Below, piece by piece: positions 1 through 5,102 of a DNA stretch of 8,751 bases. Below the pieces are notes generated by a model that worked only from the letters and a program-made list of their open reading frames with translations, did no database searches and had not been told where the DNA came from. Position 1 is the stretch's first letter. Each line of letters begins with the position of its first letter. This stretch comes from RGIG3077 sp045541475 (GTDB lineage Bacteria > Bacillota > Clostridia > Oscillospirales > Ruminococcaceae). The stretch is from positions 1-8,751 of the forward strand of contig JAZQJI010000012.1 of assembly GCA_045541475.1 (NCBI GenBank), given 5' to 3'. Position numbers and translations under genes: made by a program.

Positions 1-35
1 AACCACTATCAGCGTTCAAATGATTACGAATTGAT

Positions 36-54
36 ACTGTGACTGTTTCACAGT
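36..54. repeat. Perfect 7-bp inverted repeat
   Basis: ACTGTGA (36-42) and TCACAGT (48-54) are exact reverse complements separated by five bases. No T run follows on either strand, so it is not a typical terminator. It could be a protein-binding dyad or part of the element's recombination or control region. No gene start lies close enough to decide. Confidence 0.5.
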
Positions 55-387
55 TGGATAGGGTTGTGTTCACAAAGAGATACAAATAAGACTAATAGAA
101 GGATTACAGTAACTATTATTTAATTATCTTCAGAAAGAGAAAAATCAGCATCATCAAATAACACGGAGCACAGTTTGATATCAAATCGCTTTTTTCTTTT
201 CTGCTGATTGATATTATCGCACAGTTCGCACCGGAATCGCTTGTGTGGCGTTTTCGGAGGTGCAGTCGGAAAGTTTATCCACAAAGCAAATACGGCCTTA
301 AAAAGCACTGTAATTTGCATTGATTTTGAGAGCAAAAAACGTAAATACAATCGGGCTGAATCAGGAACAAGGAAATTGCAAGTTAAA

Positions 388-430
388 GCGGCGGGGTTGC
401 CGCATCTACCTCGGACGGCAAAGCCGACCG
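388..430. other. Two adjacent GC-rich hairpins in non-coding DNA
   Basis: The first hairpin is GCGGC (388-392) paired with GCCGC (399-403) around a GGGGTT loop. The second is CGGACGGC (412-419) paired with GCCGACCG (423-430) around an AAA loop, with one A-A mismatch in eight pairs. Two compact stems nine bases apart in a region without a gene suggest a structured RNA or a conserved element-end structure rather than chance, but neither has the T tail of a terminator. Function unknown. Confidence 0.45.
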
Positions 431-587
431 TATTTCGTAAGGTTTCGGGCTGTTGCGTTTAGGGGTTGTAAAATCATCAGATTGCGAATTTCGGGGTTGC
501 TAATGGTACTGTCGGCTTAAATTCGCTGAATATTTAGGCGTTGCGAAGGCGATCTGCGATAGAGTTTTCTTTGGAGAGGCAAGCATA

Positions 588-610
588 GCGCACGGCATGC
601 CGCTCTGCGC
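588..610. repeat. Palindrome-centred hairpin
   Basis: A perfect 10-bp palindrome CGGCATGCCG (593-602) is enclosed by GCGCA (588-592) and its exact complement TGCGC (606-610). The whole can fold as an outer stem of five pairs over the inner palindrome, with a three-base bulge on one side. About nine bases further on, a second GC-rich segment (619-638) contains GGGG and CCCC runs that could also pair. Structures of this kind occur at transfer origins, replication origins and recombination accessory sites. No relaxase gene is visible here, so no specific role is claimed. Confidence 0.5.
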
Positions 611-770
611 AAAATATCGGGGAGAACCCGAACCCCTTTAGACAGAAATCCGATTCATTGATATTAAACAAACCAACAACAGATTTTTATTGGTTTTGAT
701 GATTACAAATTCAGCGCCGTTGTGGTATTGTTGTACTGCAAAGGATGCTAAAGAACAGGAGGGATCAAAA

Positions 771-803
771 ATGAATACAGCAGGAAATTACTGCCAAAAC
801 TGA
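771..803 (+). CDS. Possible 10-codon leader peptide
   Basis: ATG at 771 opens a frame of ten codons (MNTAGNYCQN) ending at TGA 801-803. A very good ribosome site, AGGAGGG at 758-764, sits about six bases before the ATG. The next gene begins 21 bases later with its own ribosome site. The quality of the ribosome site is much better than needed for chance, so translation is plausible. The peptide could be a leader that couples or attenuates the small downstream gene, or the decayed start of a former longer gene. No family is recognised and the peptide has no obvious run of a single regulated amino acid. Confidence 0.35.
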   Translation: MNTAGNYCQN

Positions 804-824
804 ACTTAATGGAGGCGATGCTTA

Positions 825-1031
825 TTGGAAATTAATGTAAATGATGACAAGCATACTGTTGAGATCTGGCTTAATCGTCAGGAACAGCAAAACGCAAAAA
901 CCGATGATTTTATCAAGGTGACGGCAAACAATTGCCTTGAGAAGAACTACAAGCTTGCTGTCTTCCGCTCGGGGTGCAAAAACGTGGTTGACTGCACCGA
1001 CGGTCTTCTCAGGAACAATCTTTACAGTTAA
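825..1031 (+). CDS. Small protein beside the recombinase, TTG start
   Basis: This encodes a 68-residue soluble protein rich in charged and Asn/Gln residues, starting MEINVNDDKHTVEIWL. The TTG at 825 is chosen as start because GGAGG at 811-815 lies nine bases upstream and there is no ATG or GTG in frame near it. There is no signal peptide, membrane segment or cysteine motif I can name; two Cys residues (near 37 and 52) are isolated. To my recollection, proteins with a similar N-terminus occur next to large serine recombinases in clostridial mobile elements, but I cannot confirm this here. Position and orientation suggest an accessory protein of the element, possibly shortened, since the C-terminus stops abruptly just before a hairpin. 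Function unknown. Confidence 0.6.
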   Translation: MEINVNDDKHTVEIWLNRQEQQNAKTDDFIKVTANNCLEKNYKLAVFRSGCKNVVDCTDGLLRNNLYS

Positions 1032-1034
1032 AAC

Positions 1035-1053
1035 GGTGCGATTTTTTCGCACC
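1035..1053 (+). other. Hairpin after the small gene
   Basis: GGTGCGA (1035-1041) and TCGCACC (1047-1053) form a perfect 7-bp stem whose loop is TTTTT. It begins four bases after the stop codon of the small accessory gene and ends about 30 bases before the recombinase promoter. The T run is in the loop rather than after the stem, so it is at best a weak terminator. It may instead protect the 3' end of the transcript or bind a regulator. Confidence 0.45.
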
Positions 1054-1080
1054 ATACATACAGCCTGCCATTATTTACAT

Positions 1081-1109
1081 CGGACATATCAACAAAAATA
1101 TGCTACAAT
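1081..1109 (+). promoter_or_regulatory. Probable recombinase promoter
   Basis: A TACAAT -10 box at 1104-1109 is preceded directly by TGC, giving an extended -10. CGGACA at 1081-1086 matches four of six bases of the TTGACA -35 consensus, with a 17-bp spacer. Transcription would begin near 1116, leaving a short leader that contains the ribosome site AAAGGAGGGG (1121-1130). This lets the recombinase, and with it the fused spoVT segment, be expressed from the element's own promoter. Confidence 0.5.
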
Positions 1110-1135
1110 TGAACACAGAGAAAGGAGGGGGACGT

Positions 1136-3283
1136 ATGGAAATTTCATACAGCATTGCAGGATATTGCAGAATTTCGGTTGATGAGGAAATCGATAGGGA
1201 CAACACTTCAATCGAAAACCAAAAAGCGATTATATCTGATTTTGTCAAACGCAAATTTGCAAATTGCACTGTTGATTTTTATGAAGACCGTGACAAATCG
1301 GGCTACACATTTGAACAGCGTGAAGGCTATCAGGAACTGCGCAGAAAAATGCTTGCCAAGGAATATGATATTTTAATCGTCAAGGATTTTTCGAGATTTT
1401 CACGCCGAAACAGCAAGGGACTTGTTGAGCTTGAAGATTTGCGTGACGCAGGCATGCGAATTATCTCGATAGGGGATAGTATTGATTATCCGACATACGA
1501 TGACTGGACGGCTATTCAATTTCGATTTTTAATCAACGAAATGCCCGTCACGGATACTTCCAAAAAGGTAAAGTCGGTAATAAGACGCAGGCAGGAAGAG
1601 GGCAAATGGATTTGCGCCGTGCCGTATGGCTATGTAATGACAAACAACAAGACTATGCAGTTTGAAATTGACGAGCCGAGCGCTGAAATTGTGCGTGAGA
1701 TTTTCAGGCTGTATAACGAAGGCTGGGGCTACAAGCGCATTGCAAATCATCTTACCGATAAGCATATACCCACGCCCCGTATGGCCGAAAAAATGCGCAA
1801 GGAGCTCAACGGCGAGGAAACTAAAATCCAAGCCAAACAGATATGGAGCATAGTAACCGTAAGCGAAATTCTGCAGAACGATTTTTACATCGGAACGCTT
1901 CGTCAGGGCAAATACAAGCGCAAAAAAATCAACGGCAGCGAAGAAAAACAACACGAAACAGAGCATATCGTGTTTGAAAATCATCACAGTGCCATTGTCG
2001 ATTACAGAGTGTTTGCGCAAGCGCAGGAGCAGATGAAAATCCGCAGCACATCGGGATATCGGGGTAAGCGCAAATTTGATAATGTATATTCAGGATATTT
2101 GTTCTGCGGCGACTGTGGTAGCCCGATGTTTTCTATGAGCAGGAGCAACCTTGCACCCGCCTATATCTGCGGAAGTTACCACAGAAGAGGAAAAAAGGCG
2201 TGCACATCGCATCACACAAGGGTTGATATGCTGGACGATTTGCTTAAAAGCTATCTCAAAAAAATCCGTGATAATTCATCGGAAATGCTTGAACGCTTGC
2301 AGGACTCAATCGCAAAGGAAAAGGCAGAAACCAAATCAAGCCAATCGGTTATAGAAACTCTTGAACAGCAGATTGAAGATGCAAGGCTTGAAATCAAACT
2401 GCTTATGCGACAGCAGGCAAGGGATTTGCTTAAACATCCCGACCGTGCGTATATTCTTGAAGAGCTTTATACCGAGCAGATTGACGATTTGACCTTGCGT
2501 ATTGAAGGCCTGCGCAACCAACTGCAAATGGCATCGGATAAGCACAATACAATCGTCAGGGTTAACCGCACAGCAAAAACCGTTTTAGAAATTTTCGATA
2601 ACATCATCGAGAAAGACAAGCTGACAAAAAGCGATATAGATTTTATCGTGCAAAAGATTGTTGTATTCAGCGACAGGGTAGAGATTTATCTCAAAGCAGA
2701 TGTTGACAGACTTTTGCAGTATCCGACAACGGAGGAAGACCGCATTGCCGAAACTTACGCAAAATCGGCAGATGCTGACACAATCTGCAACAGCAAGGGC
2801 GATATTTTAAGTGTCAATATTGTCAGCGAGGGCGACCCCCTTGAAATCTACACGAGCAGTGACGGCGAAGTTATTTTCAAAAAATATTCAGCTATAAACG
2901 AATTATCTGAAAATGCTACGCAAATTGCCGATATTACGGCAAAGCTGGCATCGTGCCCGGTTGTTGTTTTTGACCGCGACCACGTTGTTGCGGTTTCGGG
3001 TGTGCCGAAAAAGGAGTTCAACGAGCGCAGGGTTTCGCAATCGCTTGAAGATTTGATGGAAAGCCGAAAAAGCTTTTATCAAACTGCGTCTTCGCACACA
3101 AAGCTTATGCCCGTTGAGGGTGTCGAAAAGGCGGCGGTTGCCTGCGTGCCCATTATTACCGCGGGCGATGTTTCGGGTGCGGTTGCCTTTTTGGAAAACG
3201 GCAATGTTTCAAACGCAACCGAGCTTCAATCGGGACTGGTGCAGGCGGCGGCGCAGTTTTTAAGCCGTCAGATTGAAGGCTAA
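1136..3283 (+). CDS. Large serine recombinase fused in frame to SpoVT C-terminal part
   Basis: The first about 550 residues form a large serine integrase, which cuts and rejoins DNA at attachment sites through a covalent serine intermediate. Visible parts are the catalytic domain with the YCRIS motif (Ser14 the expected nucleophile), DRDKSG near 51-56, and the SRFSRR segment with Arg87 and Arg90. A recombinase DNA-binding domain with VPYGY near 162-166 follows, then a zinc ribbon with Cys324, Cys327, Cys345 and Cys356, and a coiled coil around 380-470. From Glu565 (EGDPLEIY) to the end the protein is instead the SpoVT sporulation regulator from about residue 30 onward: the end of the AbrB-type domain (DGEVIFKKYS) and a GAF-like domain (FDRDHVVAVSG). 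ATG 1136 is preferred over the earlier TTG at 1100 because of the ribosome site at 1121-1130. The absence of a stop between the parts indicates insertion into spoVT rather than sequence error; both halves are intact. Confidence 0.93.
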   Translation: MEISYSIAGYCRISVDEEIDRDNTSIENQKAIISDFVKRKFANCTVDFYEDRDKSGYTFEQREGYQELRRKMLAKEYDILIVKDFSRFSRRNSKGLVELEDLRDAGMRIISIGDSIDYPTYDDWTAIQFRFLINEMPVTDTSKKVKSVIRRRQEEGKWICAVPYGYVMTNNKTMQFEIDEPSAEIVREIFRLYNEGWGYKRIANHLTDKHIPTPRMAEKMRKELNGEETKIQAKQIWSIVTVSEILQNDFYIGTLRQGKYKRKKINGSEEKQHETEHIVFENHHSAIVDYRVFAQAQEQMKIRSTSGYRGKRKFDNVYSGYLFCGDCGSPMFSMSRSNLAPAYICGSYHRRGKKACTSHHTRVDMLDDLLKSYLKKIRDNSSEMLERLQDSIAKEKAETKSSQSVIETLEQQIEDARLEIKLLMRQQARDLLKHPDRAYILEELYTEQIDDLTLRIEGLRNQLQMASDKHNTIVRVNRTAKTVLEIFDNIIEKDKLTKSDIDFIVQKIVVFSDRVEIYLKADVDRLLQYPTTEEDRIAETYAKSADADTICNSKGDILSVNIVSEGDPLEIYTSSDGEVIFKKYSAINELSENATQIADITAKLASCPVVVFDRDHVVAVSGVPKKEFNERRVSQSLEDLMESRKSFYQTASSHTKLMPVEGVEKAAVACVPIITAGDVSGAVAFLENGNVSNATELQSGLVQAAAQFLSRQIEG
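2815..2850. other. Predicted right attachment junction (attR) within spoVT
   Basis: Homology to SpoVT starts abruptly at the GAG codon at 2828-2830 (Glu of EGDPLEI). The preceding residues (ILSVNIVS) look like recombinase tail, not like the conserved SpoVT sequence that should precede EGDP. The strand exchange point of the serine recombinase is therefore placed at or within a few bases of 2828. The core cannot be fixed without the left junction or the empty site. Location near the integrase gene is usual for such elements. Confidence 0.7.
2828..3283 (+). pseudogene. spoVT: 3' portion of spoVT, 5' end separated by the element
   Basis: In Bacillus, SpoVT is a forespore transcription factor of about 178 residues: an N-terminal swapped-hairpin AbrB DNA-binding domain followed by a GAF-like domain. 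The 151 residues encoded here correspond to about residue 30 to the C-terminus. They include EGDPLEI, GEVI.KKYS, the DRD..VAVSG core and the closing AAQFLSRQIEG, so the 3' part is complete. The missing 29 residues contain the DNA-contacting RRIDDLGRVVIPKEIRR-like strand. In the integrated state this segment therefore cannot make a normal SpoVT and is translated only as the tail of the recombinase. I see no ribosome site or start codon suited to independent translation near 2828. The 5' part is not in this window and should lie at the far side of the element. Confidence 0.88.
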
Positions 3284-3323
3284 AAAATCAAACATTATAT
3301 TATTGACATTAACAAAACAATAA

Positions 3324-3356
3324 CCCCCGAAAAGACATTGAAAATCTTTTCGGGGG
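3324..3356 (+). terminator. Rho-independent terminator after the recombinase-spoVT ORF
   Basis: CCCCCGAAAAGA (3324-3335) pairs perfectly over 12 bases with TCTTTTCGGGGG (3345-3356) around a nine-base loop. A T-rich tract at 3358-3367 follows. It lies 40 bases after the ORF stop. The A/T part of the stem and flanks would also work on the opposite strand. The same hairpin, with identical loop, recurs at 3713-3745. Confidence 0.9.
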
Positions 3357-3415
3357 ATTTCTTTTTATTGGTTAATCAGCATAGCGTTTATAAATTCTGA
3401 AAACAGCAGCTCTAT

Positions 3416-3455
3416 ATACCATATCGGGATATATATATTATACCATTGTGGGATA
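3416..3455 (+). promoter_or_regulatory. Two direct copies of a candidate operator before the XRE gene
   Basis: ATACCATATCGGGATA (3416-3431) and ATACCATTGTGGGATA (3440-3455) share ATACCAT and GGGATA around a variable three-base centre, and their starts are 24 bases apart. Each copy is itself an imperfect dyad (ATACC against GGGAT). The second copy overlaps a -10-like GATAAT at 3452-3457 and ends about 20 bases before the start codon of the XRE-type regulator. This arrangement is typical of autorepression by a small helix-turn-helix protein. I infer these are its binding sites. No good -35 box is visible. Confidence 0.5.
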
Positions 3456-3476
3456 ATATTGTCAAGAGGTGATTTT

Positions 3477-3683
3477 GTGAGGTTGAGAGAATTAAGAGTA
3501 TCAAAGGGCTTTTCGCAATTGAAAATAGCTATGGATTTGAATATGAGCCAAAACACAATAAGCAGATATGAAACGGGCGAGCGAGAGCCTGGTATAAATG
3601 AACTGGTAAAAATAGCGAATTATTTTAATGTTTCGGTTGATTATCTACTTGAAAGAACCGACAATCCCAAAATCAACAAGTGA
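3477..3683 (+). CDS. XRE/Cro-type helix-turn-helix regulator
   Basis: A 68-residue DNA-binding protein consisting of little more than one HTH domain of the Cro/C1 (XRE) family. The helix-turn-helix spans about residues 13-32 (SQLKIAMDLNMSQNTISRYE), followed by the typical TGEREPGINELVKIANYFNVS and the family ending VDYLLERTDNP. The GTG at 3477 is chosen because AGAGGTGA (3465-3472) is correctly spaced. An upstream in-frame TTG at 3459 overlaps the predicted operator and lacks a ribosome site; a TTG at 3483 is possible. The gene stands alone between two copies of the same terminator hairpin and points toward the membrane protein gene, so it is monocistronic. Paired operator-like repeats just upstream suggest it represses itself. 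Its regulon is unknown. It lies on the host side of the spoVT junction, so it is probably not part of the element. Confidence 0.88.
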   Translation: MRLRELRVSKGFSQLKIAMDLNMSQNTISRYETGEREPGINELVKIANYFNVSVDYLLERTDNPKINK

Positions 3684-3712
3684 TGAATATTAAACATATA
3701 TCGACAAAACAG

Positions 3713-3745
3713 CCCCCGAAAAGACATTGAAAATCTTTTCGGGGG
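3713..3745. terminator. Bidirectional terminator between convergent genes
   Basis: A second exact copy of the 12-bp stem hairpin: CCCCCGAAAAGA (3713-3724), a nine-base loop, and TCTTTTCGGGGG (3734-3745). On the plus strand it is followed by ATAATTTTTG. On the minus strand it is followed by CTGTTTTGT. It serves the XRE gene (ending 3683) and the convergent membrane protein gene (ending 3756). Confidence 0.85.
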
Positions 3746-3755
3746 ATAATTTTTG

Positions 3756-4748
3756 TTACAGCCAGATAAACAGATATGTTGATATGAAATATCCTGCAAT
3801 AAACGAAACGATATTGGCTGCAATGGCATATTTTGTGGAACGCTTTGTTTGCGCAGGCGTGTAGACATAATCGTCTTCGGACTCGTAATCATACTCGTTA
3901 TCGGTTTCAATATCCGATTCCTCAACAAGTTCTTCCTTTGGTTCTTCATAATCAAAAAGCGTATCAAGACTATATCTGTCATAAACGGCGATCTCGGCAA
4001 CAAGCACACCAAATTCGCAGGCAAAATATGCAAAATAGAAAAGCATAAATCCGCCGTGGAAATTAACAACACCAAGTAGCAAATTTAATGCACACTGCGT
4101 TGCAAGGTTGGTTATTGTTATCAGCTTTAGTTGTTTTTTGTGGTGATAATCAAAAATCTTTGCAATGGCAATTTCAATAAAAAGCGTTATGCCCACTCGC
4201 ACGATAAACGCAAGTATTTCAAACCAATAGTTGTAGGATTTTTTTGCTTTCAGCAATTCTTTTGTGTTTTGTTCGGCAGAAATATCAATGCCTTCCATAT
4301 CAACCGTAAAATAGCTGTCAAAGGCATAGGTTTCGTAAATTCCACTTGATATAAAAGTATTTGTTTCGGGATAATACAAAAGTATTTTAAATTCTTCGGG
4401 AGGAATGATATCCCAGATAAAGCCTTTTTCCAGATCCACTCTCCATGTTTCCTGCAAGTAGTAATATCCGTCGGGGTCTTGATATTCAACAAACGCACGC
4501 CAGATTTCAAAATCGGTAGAGCCTGTGTATTGGCTGTAATCATTGCCTTGCCAAGCGCAATGGCGATCGGTAAATTCTTCACTTGAAAGCAATGTGGCAT
4601 AGCAAAGCTCATCGCCCATATTTTCAAACTTTATATGAGCCGAAGATTTAGGCCCCATATCAGCGCTTGCAGATATCGACAGACAAGCAAGCGTTACCAC
4701 ACTGAATATCAGCATTGCAAGTGATTTGATGATGTTTTTGATTTTCAT
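3756..4748 (-). CDS. Uncharacterised exported membrane protein
   Basis: A 330-residue protein with a clear signal peptide (residues 1-29, positive start, hydrophobic core, likely cleavage after SASA). An outside domain of about 140 residues follows, rich in Tyr, Trp and acidic residues (mature start DMGPKSS; WRAFVEYQDPDGYYYLQ near 83-99; FKILLYYPETN near 120-130). The C-terminal half has hydrophobic segments near 174-199, 207-229, 232-255 and 306-328. Between the last two lies a strongly acidic loop with many Glu/Asp and no hydrophobics (about 266-297). ATG at 4748 is preferred over GTG at 4757 because AAAGGGG lies eight bases upstream. I recall similar DMGPK-type proteins in Clostridia without assigned function; no catalytic motif is visible. 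It is divergent from the ECF sigma gene, so shared control is possible but not shown. Confidence 0.82.
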   Translation of the reverse strand: MKIKNIIKSLAMLIFSVVTLACLSISASADMGPKSSAHIKFENMGDELCYATLLSSEEFTDRHCAWQGNDYSQYTGSTDFEIWRAFVEYQDPDGYYYLQETWRVDLEKGFIWDIIPPEEFKILLYYPETNTFISSGIYETYAFDSYFTVDMEGIDISAEQNTKELLKAKKSYNYWFEILAFIVRVGITLFIEIAIAKIFDYHHKKQLKLITITNLATQCALNLLLGVVNFHGGFMLFYFAYFACEFGVLVAEIAVYDRYSLDTLFDYEEPKEELVEESDIETDNEYDYESEDDYVYTPAQTKRSTKYAIAANIVSFIAGYFISTYLFIWL

Positions 4749-4794
4749 GAAAATCACCCCTTTGTCGATTTTGATTGAACTTTTGCATATTACA

Positions 4795-4800
4795 ATTATA
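4795..4800 (-). promoter_or_regulatory. Candidate -10 box for the membrane protein gene
   Basis: A perfect TATAAT reads on the minus strand at 4800-4795, 47 bases upstream of the ATG at 4748. No good -35 hexamer is present at 16-18 bp spacing (TTCCAA at 4823-4818 is the best, matching three of six), so an activator or a relaxed promoter would be needed. This is a weak call. Confidence 0.35.
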
Positions 4801-4829
4801 CTTACAAACCCGATACATTGGAAGTATTG

Positions 4830-4843
4830 TTACATAACTGTAA
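4830..4843. repeat. TTACA/TGTAA dyad in the divergent intergenic region
   Basis: TTACA (4830-4834) and TGTAA (4839-4843) are exact inverted repeats with a four-base spacer. A related, longer dyad lies at 4925-4947. Both fall between two divergent genes, which makes a regulator-binding role plausible but unproven. Confidence 0.35.
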
Positions 4844-4924
4844 TTGTATTTGTTGGAAATTAACGGGAAATTCATGTTTTGATTGTTTCTTTTGCCAAGA
4901 AGAAATTACAAAAAACAAAAAAGG

Positions 4925-4947
4925 TTACAGTAAAAATATAACTGTAA
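4925..4947. repeat. TTACAGT/ACTGTAA dyad upstream of the sigma gene
   Basis: TTACAGT (4925-4931) and ACTGTAA (4941-4947) are exact 7-bp inverted repeats separated by nine A/T bases. It lies about 35 bases upstream of the -35 box of the housekeeping-type promoter, a usual position for an activator site. It shares the TTACA/TGTAA half-site with 4830-4843. Confidence 0.4.
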
Positions 4948-4962
4948 AAAAGAGTTTTAAAA

Positions 4963-4983
4963 TCTTTTCGGGGGCTGTTTTGT
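4963..4983. repeat. Half copy of the recurrent terminator hairpin, inverted
   Basis: These 21 bases are the exact reverse complement of 3704-3724, the left arm and outer flank of the terminator at 3713-3745. Here the opposite G-rich arm has no matching C-run partner; only a short A-rich segment near 4947-4952 could pair with its TCTTTT part. The two copies form 21-bp inverted repeats around the membrane protein gene. The copy ends exactly where the TTGACA -35 box of the sigma gene begins. Confidence 0.6.
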
Positions 4984-5012
4984 TGACACGGCTGTAAGCC
5001 ATCGTGTAAAAT
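4983..5012 (+). promoter_or_regulatory. Housekeeping-type promoter for the sigma/anti-sigma operon
   Basis: A perfect TTGACA at 4983-4988 is followed by an 18-bp spacer and TAAAAT at 5007-5012 (five of six matches to TATAAT). The start would be near 5019, about 85 bases before the sigma ATG. It would give basal expression independent of the ECF sigma. Confidence 0.6.
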
Positions 5013-5031
5013 AAAAATATATCAAGATTTT

Positions 5032-5057
5032 GTTACTTTTCAAGATAAAATTTCGTC
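5032..5057 (+). promoter_or_regulatory. Candidate ECF-type autoregulatory promoter
   Basis: GTTAC (5032-5036) is followed by 17 bases and then CGTC (5054-5057) with a TATAAGG continuation. ECF promoters typically carry an AAC/TAC-like -35 motif and a CGTC or CGTA -10 motif about 16-17 bases apart, so this fits autoregulation by the sigma factor encoded just downstream. It lies between the housekeeping-type promoter and the ribosome site. Confidence 0.5.
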
Positions 5058-5102
5058 TATAAGGGTGAAAGGCCTTTTTGAACGAATTAAAGGAGGTGCA
5101 AA

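Larger units (their letters stand above)
1..770. other. Gene-poor left flank inside the mobile element
   Basis: I see no convincing protein gene here. Open frames exist on both strands (for example 208-462 plus and 120-350 minus), but none has a ribosome site or a recognisable protein family. What can be seen is secondary structure: a perfect 7-bp inverted repeat at 36-54, two GC-rich hairpins at 388-430, and a palindrome-centred hairpin at 588-610. The stretch about 360-660 is clearly more GC-rich than the AT-rich first 350 bases. It lies upstream of the small accessory gene and the recombinase, so I infer it is the internal, non-coding end region of the integrated element. The open but startless stretch 504-641 could be the remnant of a gene; I cannot assign it. 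Confidence 0.6.

Noticed and set aside
120..462. Overlapping frames on both strands (120-350 minus, 208-462 plus)
   Set aside because: No ribosome sites or recognised family, and they overlap each other. The minus frame has a mildly protein-like C-terminal half, but not enough to call a gene.
588..610. Transfer origin (oriT)
   Set aside because: The hairpin is suggestive, but no relaxase gene or known nick-site sequence is visible, so it is listed only as a hairpin.
1529..2020. 163-codon minus-strand frame
   Set aside because: It lies entirely antisense to the recombinase catalytic and DNA-binding domains, which are clearly coding.
2810..3283. Independent translation of the spoVT segment
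   Set aside because: No start codon with a ribosome site is found near the junction, so only the fused product is supported.
3365..3556. 63-codon minus-strand frame upstream of the XRE gene
   Set aside because: It covers the operator repeats and the antisense of the HTH gene start, without a ribosome site or family.
3324..3745. Repeated palindromes as a CRISPR or REP array
   Set aside because: Each copy sits at gene ends with T-rich tails, and spacing follows gene length. They are intrinsic terminators.
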